Shown piece by piece: positions 7,796 through 16,057 of a stretch of DNA of 64,000 nt. Each line of letters begins with the position of its first letter. Position 1 is the stretch's first letter. Source of the stretch: Pseudomonas typographi (GTDB lineage: Bacteria > Pseudomonadota > Gammaproteobacteria > Pseudomonadales > Pseudomonadaceae). The notes beneath the pieces were generated by a model, which was not told where the DNA came from, made no database searches, and saw only the letters and a list, made by a program, of their open reading frames with translations. The translations under genes were made by a program, and so were the position numbers. The stretch covers positions 42,017 to 106,016 of the forward strand of contig NZ_JAAOCA010000025.1 in the NCBI RefSeq assembly GCF_014694385.1. Direction: 5' to 3'.

Positions 7796-8869
7796 CTAAA
7801 GCGGCTTGCCGGCGCCCTGCATTTGCAGTGCGCCGCTGTCGAAAATATTTAGTTTTTCGCGTAGCTCACGCGGCTGAACCGGTGGGTTGGGGTCCAGGCG
7901 TGCCGCGCCAGGCGCAGTGCCAGGGGCCGGTACGGCGGCGCCTGGGCCCGGGGCAGGTGCGGCGGGGCCAGGGGGCGGCGCCGCCGCATCCGGCGCAGCG
8001 CCATCGCCACCTTCGGCCGCGCCGCCTTCGATGGCGCGCTGGGCCTTCTTGGTCAGTACGGTGATGTCGATCCGGCGGTTGATCGGGTTGAGCGGGTTGT
8101 TGCGGTCGAACAAAGCCGAAGAGCCATAGCCCACCACCCGCGCCACCTGCCCTTCTGGATAGCTGCCGGCCACTAGCGCCCGCCGGGCGGCGTTGGCGCG
8201 GTTGGCCGACAACTCCCAGTTGCCGAAATCGCCGGCGGCTGAATAGGGCTTGGCATCGGTGTGGCCACTGATGCTGACCTTGTTCGGCACTTCCTTGATG
8301 GTATCGGCCATGGCCAGCAGCAGGTCTTCGAAGTAAGGCTTCAGCCGCGCGCTACCGAGGTCGAACATAGGGCGGTTCTCGGCATCCATGATCTGGATGC
8401 GCAGGCCATCCTGGGTGATCTCGATCAAGATCTGGTCCTTGAACTTGGCCAATTGCGGGTTCTGGTCGATCTTGTTCTGCAACTCTTGCAGTAACAGTTC
8501 CAGCCGGTCCTTTTCAACCTTTTCGGCAATGTTCTCGGCCTGGTCCGGGGTTAGCTGGTTTTGCGCCTCCGGCCTGGGCGGTGCTTCGTTGGTGTCCGGG
8601 TTCAGCGTGTGGTCGGGGGCCAACTGGGGCGAACCGCCCAGGTCGATGACATAGGGCGAGCCACCTTCGGTGAAACCGATCGGGTCTTTGAAGTAACCGG
8701 CAATGGCGAGCTTTTGCTCCGGTGTGGCATTAGACAACAACCAAAGCACCAAGAAGAACGCCATCATCGCCGTAGCAAAGTCGGCGAAGGCGATTTTCCA
8801 GGCGCCGCCGTGGTGCCCGGCGGCGAAGCGTTTTACCCGCTTGATGATGATTGGCTGGTTGTTTTCCAT
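7796..8869 (-). CDS. motB: Flagellar stator protein MotB
   Basis: Inner-membrane stator subunit that, with MotA, converts proton flow to flagellar torque and anchors to peptidoglycan. In the 357 residues: a single TM segment about 28-47 (FADFATAMMAFFLVLWLLS) with the proton-carrying Asp30, a plug/linker region, and an OmpA-like peptidoglycan-binding domain (about 150-280; ISGHTDAKPY, ANRANAARRAL, NPINRRIDI). The last ~60 residues are an Ala/Pro/Gly-rich tail. It starts 3 bp after motA ends. Confidence 0.96.
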   Translation of the reverse strand: MENNQPIIIKRVKRFAAGHHGGAWKIAFADFATAMMAFFLVLWLLSNATPEQKLAIAGYFKDPIGFTEGGSPYVIDLGGSPQLAPDHTLNPDTNEAPPRPEAQNQLTPDQAENIAEKVEKDRLELLLQELQNKIDQNPQLAKFKDQILIEITQDGLRIQIMDAENRPMFDLGSARLKPYFEDLLLAMADTIKEVPNKVSISGHTDAKPYSAAGDFGNWELSANRANAARRALVAGSYPEGQVARVVGYGSSALFDRNNPLNPINRRIDITVLTKKAQRAIEGGAAEGGDGAAPDAAAPPPGPAAPAPGPGAAVPAPGTAPGAARLDPNPPVQPRELREKLNIFDSGALQMQGAGKPL

Positions 8870-8872
8870 GGC

Positions 8873-9724
8873 TTAGCGACCGCGCACGGCTTCTTCAAGC
8901 TCGGAAAAGCTCGGCCGGTGCGCCGGGTACAGCACCTTGCGGCCGAATTCCACCGCCAGCGTGGGCGGCATGCCCGAGGCCGAGGCCACCAACGAAGCCT
9001 TGAGGGCTTCGTAAACGTTCAGCTCTTCCTTAGCGTCGTGGCCCAGGCATTGCGACAGCGGGCCAAAGAAGCCGTAGGCGGCCATGATACCGAAAAAGGT
9101 ACCGACCAATGCCCCGCCCACATGGCCACCGATGGCGGCTTTATCACCGTCGCCGAGCGCCGCCATGGTCACCACGATACCCAATACCGCCGCCACGATA
9201 CCGAACCCGGGTAGGCCTTCGGCAACGCTCTGCACTGCGTGGGAAGGGTGCTCCAGCTCTTCCTTCATGCTTTGCAGCTCCATGTCGAACAACCCTTCGA
9301 GCTCATGGGGCGCCATGTTGCCCGACGTCATAATGCGCAAGTAGTCGCAGATAAACGCGGTCATGCGCGCGTCCTTGAGCACGCTGGGGTACTTGGCGAA
9401 GATCGGGCTGGCGGCGGCGTCTTCGATATCCGCTTCAATGGCCATCATGCCTTCGCGGCGGCTTTTGGTGAGGATCTCGTAGACCAAACCGAGCATTTCG
9501 ATATAGAACGCGTGGGTGAACCGCGAACTGAACATCTTCAAGGCTTTCTTGAATACGTGCAGGGTCATCGCGCCCGAATTGGCCTGAAGGAACGCGCCCA
9601 GGCAGGCGCCGCCGATGATCATGACCTCGAAAGGCTGGATCAAAGCCGCCAATTGGCCGTGAGACAGGAGGTATCCACCGATCACGCTCGCGAATACGAC
9701 GATGATGCCGATAATTTTAGCCAT
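8873..9724 (-). CDS. motA: Flagellar motor stator protein MotA
   Basis: 283-residue stator channel subunit with four predicted membrane segments (about 4-22, 34-52, 165-185, 198-218). The conserved cytoplasmic loop includes FSSRFTHAFYIEML and SRREGMMAIEADIED, and GLPGFGIVAAVLGIVVTM is the family's third membrane segment. It forms an operon with motB, preceded by a FliA-type promoter (see 9792-9818). Confidence 0.96.
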   Translation of the reverse strand: MAKIIGIIVVFASVIGGYLLSHGQLAALIQPFEVMIIGGACLGAFLQANSGAMTLHVFKKALKMFSSRFTHAFYIEMLGLVYEILTKSRREGMMAIEADIEDAAASPIFAKYPSVLKDARMTAFICDYLRIMTSGNMAPHELEGLFDMELQSMKEELEHPSHAVQSVAEGLPGFGIVAAVLGIVVTMAALGDGDKAAIGGHVGGALVGTFFGIMAAYGFFGPLSQCLGHDAKEELNVYEALKASLVASASGMPPTLAVEFGRKVLYPAHRPSFSELEEAVRGR

Positions 9725-9791
9725 AGGTCAGGAGCACTTCGAAAACCAAAGGGGGCACGGCACTGACTGCCGCTTCAATCTCTGCTTCTAA

Positions 9792-9818
9792 CTATCGGCC
9801 GAAGTGCGCCAGACTATA
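9792..9818 (-). promoter_or_regulatory. Candidate FliA (sigma-28) promoter of motAB
   Basis: On the minus strand this reads TATA, 15 bases, then GCCGATAG. The FliA consensus is TAAA-N15-GCCGATAA, so the match is 3/4 and 7/8 at the right spacing. It lies 68-94 bp upstream of the motA ATG. The TATA element is shared with the -10 of the divergent HDOD gene. Confidence 0.55.
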
Positions 9819-9820
9819 GT
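9815..9820 (+). promoter_or_regulatory. Candidate -10 box for the HDOD gene
   Basis: TATAGT on the plus strand would place the transcription start near 9827, about 35 bp before the ATG at 9862. This favours that start over the GTG at 9829, which would be almost leaderless. No good -35 was seen. Confidence 0.35.
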
Positions 9821-9861
9821 CACCCCTTGTGAAAAATCAGACCCCAACCTGCAGGCTCCCT

Positions 9862-11373
9862 ATGCCAGTCGCCATACCGAACTCCGTGGACACCTGGGTC
9901 AAAGCGTTAGCCGATGTGCGCCTGCCGGTTCCCACCCACAGCCATGACCGGGTCTCGGCGTACCTCAACGACAGTAGCCGTTCGCTGCGCGAAATCGCCG
10001 AGTGCATGCAGCAAAGCCCGGCACTGGTGCTCAATGTAATCCGCGAAGCCAATGCCCACGCCAACAGCGCGCTGATCGAGCCCGCCGAGAGCCTGGAAGT
10101 GGCCATCACCCGCATGGGCCTGCAACGCACTGGCGAATTGCTCAAGCGCTTGCCGGCGATGCCCTCGGCAGAAATCCCGCAGGCGCTGCGCCAGCTGCAA
10201 CTGGTTAGCCAGCACGCCAGCCAACTGGCCAATGGCTTGTTCGCGGCGCGGTTGGCGCGGCTGTGGCAAGAAGTACACTGGGGCGCGTTGCTGTTTCTGG
10301 CGCCGCTGTGGCCGATTGCCCTGACCCAGCCGGGCTTGATCGAAGACTGGGAGTTGCGCGTGGTACGCCGCGGCGAACCCGCCGTTAACGTGGAGCGGGC
10401 GTTATTCGGCGTGCCGCTGCTCGACATATGCCAGGCCTTGGCCGAGCGCTGGCGCTTGCCGCTCTGGGTGCTGCAGGGCTACCGGTCGCTGGGGGCCGAG
10501 CGCCGCTCGCTGGCCAGGGTAATGCTGATCGCCCGCGACTTCGGCGACCCACTGCGCCAACAACAGCGGCTAGATGCAGAGCCGGCGCTACGCCGCTTCG
10601 CCAACCAGCCGGCCATTAGCATCCTCCTGGCCAATGGCCTGGCCCTGGCGGCACAGCAAGGCTGGGCCACCCACCATGCGCTGCGCTGGGAATACCTGAT
10701 CGCGCTGTACACGCAAATGCCATTGGGCGATGTTCAACAGCAGGTGCACCAAGAGTCGGTACACAGCGCGCGGCAGGTGGCCCAACCGGACCTCTGGCAC
10801 CCGGCAACCGCGCTGATCTGGCCGTGGCATGAACGCCGCCCACTGCAACCGGCCCCACCCCCTTCGGCCGAGGCCCTGGTGCAATGGCGCAGGAACTGCA
10901 CCGACCTATTGGCAGAGCCCAGCCCGTTCAACAATGCCATGCACCTGGCCACCACGGCGCGGGATGCACTGGTGGCCTGCGGCATGCAGCGGGTGTTGCT
11001 GCTGATGCCCGATAAAAGCCAAACCGTGCTGCTGGTACAGCAACTGGCCGGGTTGCCCAAACCGGCGGCGCAGCTCAGCTTCGCCCTGGACCAAGGCGCC
11101 GTGTTGAAGCGCTTGGCCCAAGAGCCGGGGCAGATACGCGTTACACCGGCCAACAGCGGGCAATTTTCCCACTTGATCCCGGCCAGCCTGCGCGTGCTGT
11201 TTCGCGGCGAACACCTGCTATTGCGCTCGCTGGCCAGCCATGGCCGGGTGGCGATGCTGGTGGTCGCCGACCAAGGTGGCGGGCCGTTGTCCGACATTAC
11301 TGTGCAAGCCTTCGGTAAAACCGCGCAATGCATCGAAAAGGCGCTGGCCGCCTTCAGCAATCGCAACAAATGA
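9862..11373 (+). CDS. HDOD-domain signalling protein
   Basis: About 503 residues from ATG 9862 (an in-frame GTG lies 33 bp upstream). The first ~200 residues resemble an HDOD domain: VSAYLNDSSRSLREIAECMQQSPALVLNVIREAN and a following helical core, the metal-free relative of HD phosphohydrolases found in bacterial signalling proteins. The C-terminal half has no family I can name. The gene sits between motA and the rhodanese gene, the usual Pseudomonas position. Role unknown; a link to motility or c-di-GMP signalling would be a guess based on neighbours. Confidence 0.8.
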   Translation: MPVAIPNSVDTWVKALADVRLPVPTHSHDRVSAYLNDSSRSLREIAECMQQSPALVLNVIREANAHANSALIEPAESLEVAITRMGLQRTGELLKRLPAMPSAEIPQALRQLQLVSQHASQLANGLFAARLARLWQEVHWGALLFLAPLWPIALTQPGLIEDWELRVVRRGEPAVNVERALFGVPLLDICQALAERWRLPLWVLQGYRSLGAERRSLARVMLIARDFGDPLRQQQRLDAEPALRRFANQPAISILLANGLALAAQQGWATHHALRWEYLIALYTQMPLGDVQQQVHQESVHSARQVAQPDLWHPATALIWPWHERRPLQPAPPPSAEALVQWRRNCTDLLAEPSPFNNAMHLATTARDALVACGMQRVLLLMPDKSQTVLLVQQLAGLPKPAAQLSFALDQGAVLKRLAQEPGQIRVTPANSGQFSHLIPASLRVLFRGEHLLLRSLASHGRVAMLVVADQGGGPLSDITVQAFGKTAQCIEKALAAFSNRNK

Positions 11374-11418
11374 GCCTTGCGTTACAATCGCACCTTTTCT
11401 TGCACAAGGTGAGCCCAC

Positions 11419-12234
11419 ATGCCTGATTTCTCCGGCCTGCCACTGGTCATCGAACCGGCAACGCTCAACGCCCGCCTCGGTTGCCCCGAGTTGGTCCTGG
11501 TCGACCTCACCAGCGCTGAACGCTACAGCGCTGGGCACATTCCCGGTGCACGGTTCGTCGACCCCAAGCGCACGCAACTCGGCCAACCACCGGCCCCGGG
11601 CCTGCTCCCGGGGCTGGATGCGCTTCAAGCGCTGTTCGGCGAATTGGGCCATCGCCCGGAAGCCGTCTACGTGGTCTATGACGATGAAGGCGGTGGCTGG
11701 GCCGGGCGCTTCATCTGGCTACTCGACGTGATCGGCCATGGCAACTATCACTACCTCGACGGTGGCCTGCTGGCGTGGGAAGCCGACGGCCTGCCGCTGA
11801 GCCGCGAGGTACCCGCCCCGGCAGGCGGCCCGGTGGCCTTGGAGTTGCACGAAGGCCCCACGGCCAGCCTTGACTACCTGCTCAGCCGCCTGGGTGCCGA
11901 CGACCTGGCCATCTGGGATGCCCGGGGCCCGTTGGAATACAGCGGCGAGAAAGTCGTGGCCGCGCGGGGCGGGCACATCCCTGGTGCCGTGAACTTCGAA
12001 TGGACGGCTGGCATGGACCCTACCCGCCAGTTGCGCATCCGCCGAGACCTTGCCGCACGGCTGGCGGCGCTCGGCATCACCCCCGACAAGGAAGTGATCA
12101 CCCACTGCCAAACCCACCACCGCTCGGGCTTCACCTACCTTGCCGCCAAAGCCCTCGGTTACCCACGGGTGAAGGCCTACGCCGGTTCTTGGGGCGAATG
12201 GGGCAACCGCGCCGACACGCCCATCGACGTTTAA
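11419..12234 (+). CDS. rhdA: Thiosulfate sulfurtransferase (rhodanese)
   Basis: 271-residue tandem rhodanese that moves sulfane sulfur from thiosulfate to cyanide or other thiophiles. The inactive N-terminal domain (about 8-130; LVDLTSAERYSAGHIPGA) is followed by the catalytic domain (about 145-270) with active-site Cys230 in CQTHHRSG. This loop matches the RhdA type of Pseudomonas and Azotobacter. Good Shine-Dalgarno AAGGTGAG upstream. Ends 9 bp before psd, so the two are probably cotranscribed. Confidence 0.93.
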   Translation: MPDFSGLPLVIEPATLNARLGCPELVLVDLTSAERYSAGHIPGARFVDPKRTQLGQPPAPGLLPGLDALQALFGELGHRPEAVYVVYDDEGGGWAGRFIWLLDVIGHGNYHYLDGGLLAWEADGLPLSREVPAPAGGPVALELHEGPTASLDYLLSRLGADDLAIWDARGPLEYSGEKVVAARGGHIPGAVNFEWTAGMDPTRQLRIRRDLAARLAALGITPDKEVITHCQTHHRSGFTYLAAKALGYPRVKAYAGSWGEWGNRADTPIDV

Positions 12235-12243
12235 GGAATTTAC

Positions 12244-13122
12244 ATGAAAGATCGCTTGTTCATCCTTGCCCAATACCTGCTGCCGCACCATCTGATTTCG
12301 CGGCTGGCCGGTTGCCTGGCCGAATGCCGGGTGCGCTGGGTGAAAAACGCCTTCACCGGCTGGTTCGCCGGGCATTTTCGCGTCGACATGAGCGAAGCAC
12401 AGGTCGAGGACATAACCGCCTATGAACACTTCAATGCGTTCTTCACCCGCGCTCTGAAGCCCGATGCGCGGCCCCTCGACCCCACCCCTGGGGCTGTGCT
12501 GTGCCCGGCCGACGGTGCCATCAGCCAACTGGGGCCGATCGAACATGGCCGCGTCTTCCAGGCCAAAGGCCATAGCTTCAGCGTGCTGGAACTGCTCGGG
12601 GGCGATCCCGCGATCGCCGCGCCTTTCATGGGTGGCCAGTTCGCCACCGTGTACCTGTCGCCGCGTGACTACCACCGCGTGCACATGCCGCTGGCCGGTA
12701 CCCTGCGCGAAATGATCTACGTGCCAGGGCGCATTTTCTCGGTCAACCAAACCACCGCCGAGGACGTGCCAGAGCTGTTCGCCCGTAACGAACGGGTGGT
12801 ATGCCTGTTCGACACCGAGCGTGGGCCGATGGCCATGGTGCTGGTGGGCGCAATGATCGTGGCTTCAATCGAAACCGTATGGGCTGGGCGGGTGACCCCA
12901 CCCAAGCGCGACCTCAAACGCTGGCGCTACGACGAAGCGGCACGCGGGCCGGTGCACCTGGAAAAAGGCGCGGAAATGGGCCGGTTCAAGCTAGGCTCAA
13001 CGGTAATCGTGTTGTTCGGCCCCGGGCAGGTCCAATGGGGGCATCCGCTCGAAGCATTATCGCCGGTTAAAATGGGCCAGGGCTTGGGCCTGCCCGCCGC
13101 CGGCAAAGCGCCGCTCGTTTGA
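12244..13122 (+). CDS. psd: Phosphatidylserine decarboxylase proenzyme
   Basis: Membrane-associated, pyruvoyl-dependent enzyme converting phosphatidylserine to phosphatidylethanolamine. The 292-residue proenzyme contains the self-cleavage motif LGST (250-253; cleavage before Ser252 creates the pyruvoyl group), plus PADGAIS and the HRVHMPLAG histidine motif. Length and order are standard. Downstream of rhdA with 9 bp spacing. Confidence 0.97.
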   Translation: MKDRLFILAQYLLPHHLISRLAGCLAECRVRWVKNAFTGWFAGHFRVDMSEAQVEDITAYEHFNAFFTRALKPDARPLDPTPGAVLCPADGAISQLGPIEHGRVFQAKGHSFSVLELLGGDPAIAAPFMGGQFATVYLSPRDYHRVHMPLAGTLREMIYVPGRIFSVNQTTAEDVPELFARNERVVCLFDTERGPMAMVLVGAMIVASIETVWAGRVTPPKRDLKRWRYDEAARGPVHLEKGAEMGRFKLGSTVIVLFGPGQVQWGHPLEALSPVKMGQGLGLPAAGKAPLV

Positions 13123-13226
13123 ACAATTGCTGCTACAGTCGGGCAATACATAAATGGCATTTTTGCTGCCGAACGACGGTCAAAGTTTCAGTGCTCCGTT
13201 AAAAGAATCAGGAACCCCGACTGCAG

Positions 13227-15002
13227 ATGCCTCGCCCCAGACCTCACCTGTTGTTGCGCGCCCCTACGCCGTCGCAGAAGAGCCTGAGCTTTTGCGAAGC
13301 GCACCCGCGCGAGTTCAAGGCATGGATCGCTAGCCTGCCCAAAGCCAACATCGGCGAAATGGCACGGTTGCTGTATCAGGGGCTGACCGAGCTCAACCAA
13401 TTGGTGACCAGCAGCGAGGTACGCCTGCAGCTACTGGAGCTGCTACGCCCAGAGGTATATTACGTTTGCCGGCATTTGGAAAAACACTTCCTGAACCAGG
13501 CGATCGTGCTCGACGAGCGCGCGCGAAAGGTGGCCAACCTTTGCCAGGCGCTGCAAAACCACTTGGCGGTGGGCTACAAGTACATCGTGGTGCGCCTGGC
13601 CGAAACGTCTCCCGCGGAACGCTCGGCGGTGATGGCCATCGCCTTGCAGCGTGCCATCCATGCCCTTAACGGGCCCTTGGTACGCGCCGCGCTGCTCTAC
13701 TGCCCGCCGCCGGAAGGGCTGTGGGTAGAGCTGCATCAGTTGTACTTGGTAGCCGCCGACCAAAAGGTACAACACACACCGGTTGCCGACGAACTGGCGC
13801 ACCACATCAAGGCCCTGACCCCGGAACAGGCCTACCTGTGCGCATTGTTGCTGGGCTGTTCGCGTTGCAACCAGATGCGCCAGAACTCCATCGGCCGCCT
13901 GGCCGAGGTGCTCGAGGCCTGGAGCCCATTGGCCCGCTTGCGGCCAGCGCTGGCCGAAAGCAGCCTGTTCGCGGTCGCCCCGGCCATCGATGGCCCGCCA
14001 CGCTACAAGTCGCTGTTCCCCGAGCAACAATGGCCCACGCTAGTCGGCCTGGACACCCTGAGCGTATCGCAGGCGCTGCAGGCCTACGTCGCGCTGCCGC
14101 CGGCAGAGCGTAGCGCCTCGCGCCTGGTGGTGCCGCCGGCGTTCAGCCTCGACCTGCTGCAGCACCTGGCCGCGGCCTGGGGCAACGTTTCGGAGCGCAC
14201 GTTCGAACGCATGCCGGGCACCGGTAACCTCACTCTGTGCCTGGGCATGAGCGCGCTGCATTACTACCTCGCCGGCGAGCGCTCGTTCGGCGAAATGCTA
14301 AGCCGCCCGTCGGCCGGCCAGCAGGCCCAGTTCAGCCAGGGGCAAAGCTGGGCGCAGATCTACGAGGCGAGCCAACATCACATCGTGATGGAAGAAATCC
14401 AGTACCCGGCGCCCAGTACCGAACCCGGCGCAACCGCGGCCCAGGCGCCACAGCACCAGGAATACCCCAGCTACAGCCTGCAAATCGTCAACCACAGCCC
14501 TGGGGGCTACTGCCTGGCCTGGCCACGAGAGGTGCCGGCACAGTTGCAGGCCGGTGAAATCGTTGGCATCCAGGACGTGCCCAGCCAAGGCTGGAGCGTG
14601 GCGGTAGTGCGCTGGATTCGCCAGGTACGCAGCGGTGGCACCCAAATCGGCATCGAACTGCTCGCGCCCCATGCCCAACCATGCGGGGTGCAACTGGTGC
14701 GCAGCGGCGAGCCGAGCAGCGAATACCTGCGCGGCCTGTTGCTGCCGGAAATCCGCGCCATCGATGTGCCGGCCACATTGGTGGCGCCGCGCCTGCCGTT
14801 CCAAGAGGGCCACCAAGTGCTCATCAACACGCAAGGCGATGAACGCCCGGCAAGCTTGGGCAAACGGGTTTCCGCCACCGGTAGCTTCAACCAGTTCGAA
14901 TACCACACCGCCCACCAACCCGACGAGCCGCCGATCCTCCAGCCGGGCACCGAAGACGCCGCACCGGAGGAAAACTTCGACTCGCTGTGGCGCGATCTCT
15001 AA
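13227..15002 (+). CDS. PilZ-like, possible c-di-GMP-binding protein
   Basis: 591 residues, soluble. The first ~380 are alpha-helical with no family I can name. Around 420-510 the sequence YSLQIVNHSPGGYCLAW...VAVVRWIRQ...QIGIELLAP resembles a PilZ barrel; NHSPGG matches the (D/N)xSxxG c-di-GMP motif, but a clear RxxxR is not visible just before it. A gene of this kind follows psd and precedes fimX in P. aeruginosa; here neither fimX nor serB follows. It may act in c-di-GMP or type IV pilus control, by inference only. Confidence 0.7.
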   Translation: MPRPRPHLLLRAPTPSQKSLSFCEAHPREFKAWIASLPKANIGEMARLLYQGLTELNQLVTSSEVRLQLLELLRPEVYYVCRHLEKHFLNQAIVLDERARKVANLCQALQNHLAVGYKYIVVRLAETSPAERSAVMAIALQRAIHALNGPLVRAALLYCPPPEGLWVELHQLYLVAADQKVQHTPVADELAHHIKALTPEQAYLCALLLGCSRCNQMRQNSIGRLAEVLEAWSPLARLRPALAESSLFAVAPAIDGPPRYKSLFPEQQWPTLVGLDTLSVSQALQAYVALPPAERSASRLVVPPAFSLDLLQHLAAAWGNVSERTFERMPGTGNLTLCLGMSALHYYLAGERSFGEMLSRPSAGQQAQFSQGQSWAQIYEASQHHIVMEEIQYPAPSTEPGATAAQAPQHQEYPSYSLQIVNHSPGGYCLAWPREVPAQLQAGEIVGIQDVPSQGWSVAVVRWIRQVRSGGTQIGIELLAPHAQPCGVQLVRSGEPSSEYLRGLLLPEIRAIDVPATLVAPRLPFQEGHQVLINTQGDERPASLGKRVSATGSFNQFEYHTAHQPDEPPILQPGTEDAAPEENFDSLWRDL

Positions 15003-15160
15003 ACCCCAGGGGCCGCCGCGCCGCGCACTCGCCGCGCTAGCTTGAAACGTGCGATGCGCAAGCTAGAGCCGTTGCTGGCCGTGGTGCGATGCCGCTCACG
15101 GAGCATCCGGGCGCTGGCCCAAGGCTTGCTCCGCCACTATCAGAAGCCTAAGCTAGCGGT

Positions 15161-15185
15161 CTGTGATGGCACTCGTCCATCACAG
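15161..15185. promoter_or_regulatory. Perfect inverted repeat upstream of the RraA-like gene
   Basis: CTGTGATGG and CCATCACAG form 9-bp perfect arms around a 7-base loop, ending 28 bp before the ATG at 15214. It could be an operator or a 5'-UTR hairpin. The rest of the 211-bp gap from 15003 holds a weaker dyad (CTAGCTTG at 15037 with CAAGCTAG at 15059), possibly the end of the PilZ-like transcript. Confidence 0.45.
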
Positions 15186-15213
15186 CCTCCTTCTGTTTCG
15201 TGAGGCTTTTCCC

Positions 15214-15909
15214 ATGTTTGACGTTACCTCTTCAGGCAAATGGCCCACCGGCTATTTGATCAACCCCAACCCTGAACCGCTTGACCCGAAGTGGCTTAAG
15301 GAATTCAGCAGGATCCCTGCCGCGGCCGTGAGCGATTGCCTGGGCCGCAACGTAGGTGGCCTTGGCCTGAAGCCCTTTCACGGCAACACGCCCATGCTGG
15401 GCAACGCGCTGACCGTTCGGGTACGCCCCGGCGATAACTTGATGATCCTCAAGGCCATGCAGATGGCGCGCCCCGGTGACGTACTGGTTATCGACGGCAG
15501 CGGCGACCTCACCCGCGCGGTATTCGGCGGCATCATGCGCGCGATGGCACTTAAGGCCGGCATCGTCGGCGTGGTGATCAACGGTGCGCTACGCGACCTC
15601 GATGAATGGCTTACCGGCGAACTGCCAGCCTATGCCCTGGGCGGCGTGCACCGTGGCCCCAGCACCGACGGTGCAGGCGAAATCAACGTGGCGATTTCTT
15701 GCGCGGGCATGCTGGTGCAGCCGGGCGACCTGATGATAGGTGACGGCGATGGCGTGGTGGCCGCGGCCCGCACCGAGCTGCCCGAATTGCTCAAGCGTTG
15801 CCACGACCTGTTGGCGCGTGAAAGGGCGACCCTCGAAGGTATCGCCAGCGGCACCCTGGACCCGCATCGTTTCGACGCCATCCTGCGCGCCAAGGGCTGC
15901 CCGGTCTAA
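15214..15909 (+). CDS. RraA-like protein / 4-hydroxy-4-methyl-2-oxoglutarate aldolase family
   Basis: 231-residue member of the RraA/HMG-aldolase fold. Visible: IPAAAVSDCLGRN, GNALTVRVRPGDNL, ARPGDVLVIDGSGD and the pyruvate/metal-site stretch GVVINGALRDLDEW (Arg-Asp pair). Such proteins either cleave HMG/CHA-type keto acids in aromatic degradation or regulate RNase E; no aromatic-catabolism genes are adjacent, so the substrate is open. ATG 15214 is chosen over an upstream in-frame ATG because it follows TGAGG at proper spacing. A G/C-rich hairpin (15930-15950) follows the stop. Confidence 0.8.
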   Translation: MFDVTSSGKWPTGYLINPNPEPLDPKWLKEFSRIPAAAVSDCLGRNVGGLGLKPFHGNTPMLGNALTVRVRPGDNLMILKAMQMARPGDVLVIDGSGDLTRAVFGGIMRAMALKAGIVGVVINGALRDLDEWLTGELPAYALGGVHRGPSTDGAGEINVAISCAGMLVQPGDLMIGDGDGVVAAARTELPELLKRCHDLLARERATLEGIASGTLDPHRFDAILRAKGCPV

Positions 15910-15929
15910 CCCTGCGCCCGCTCCCTCTT

Positions 15930-15950
15930 GCCCCGCCCTCCGGCGGGGGC
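15930..15950 (+). terminator. G/C-rich hairpin after the RraA-like gene
   Basis: GCCCCGCC and GGCGGGGGC pair around a 4-base loop (one bulge) 20 bp after the stop. No T-run follows, so it is only a weak terminator candidate. Confidence 0.3.
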
Positions 15951-16057
15951 AGGGGCTTGCCCACGCTAAACGCGAAAACCGAACCCTTTTTACGGTAAGC
16001 CAGTCGAAGGCAGCGTAAGCTTATATCGCCACCTCGACACAAGGCCGCGCCGTAGTC

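Noticed and set aside
9829..9861. GTG 9829 as the HDOD gene start
   Set aside because: It is too close to the likely transcription start (near 9827); ATG 9862 fits the leader better.
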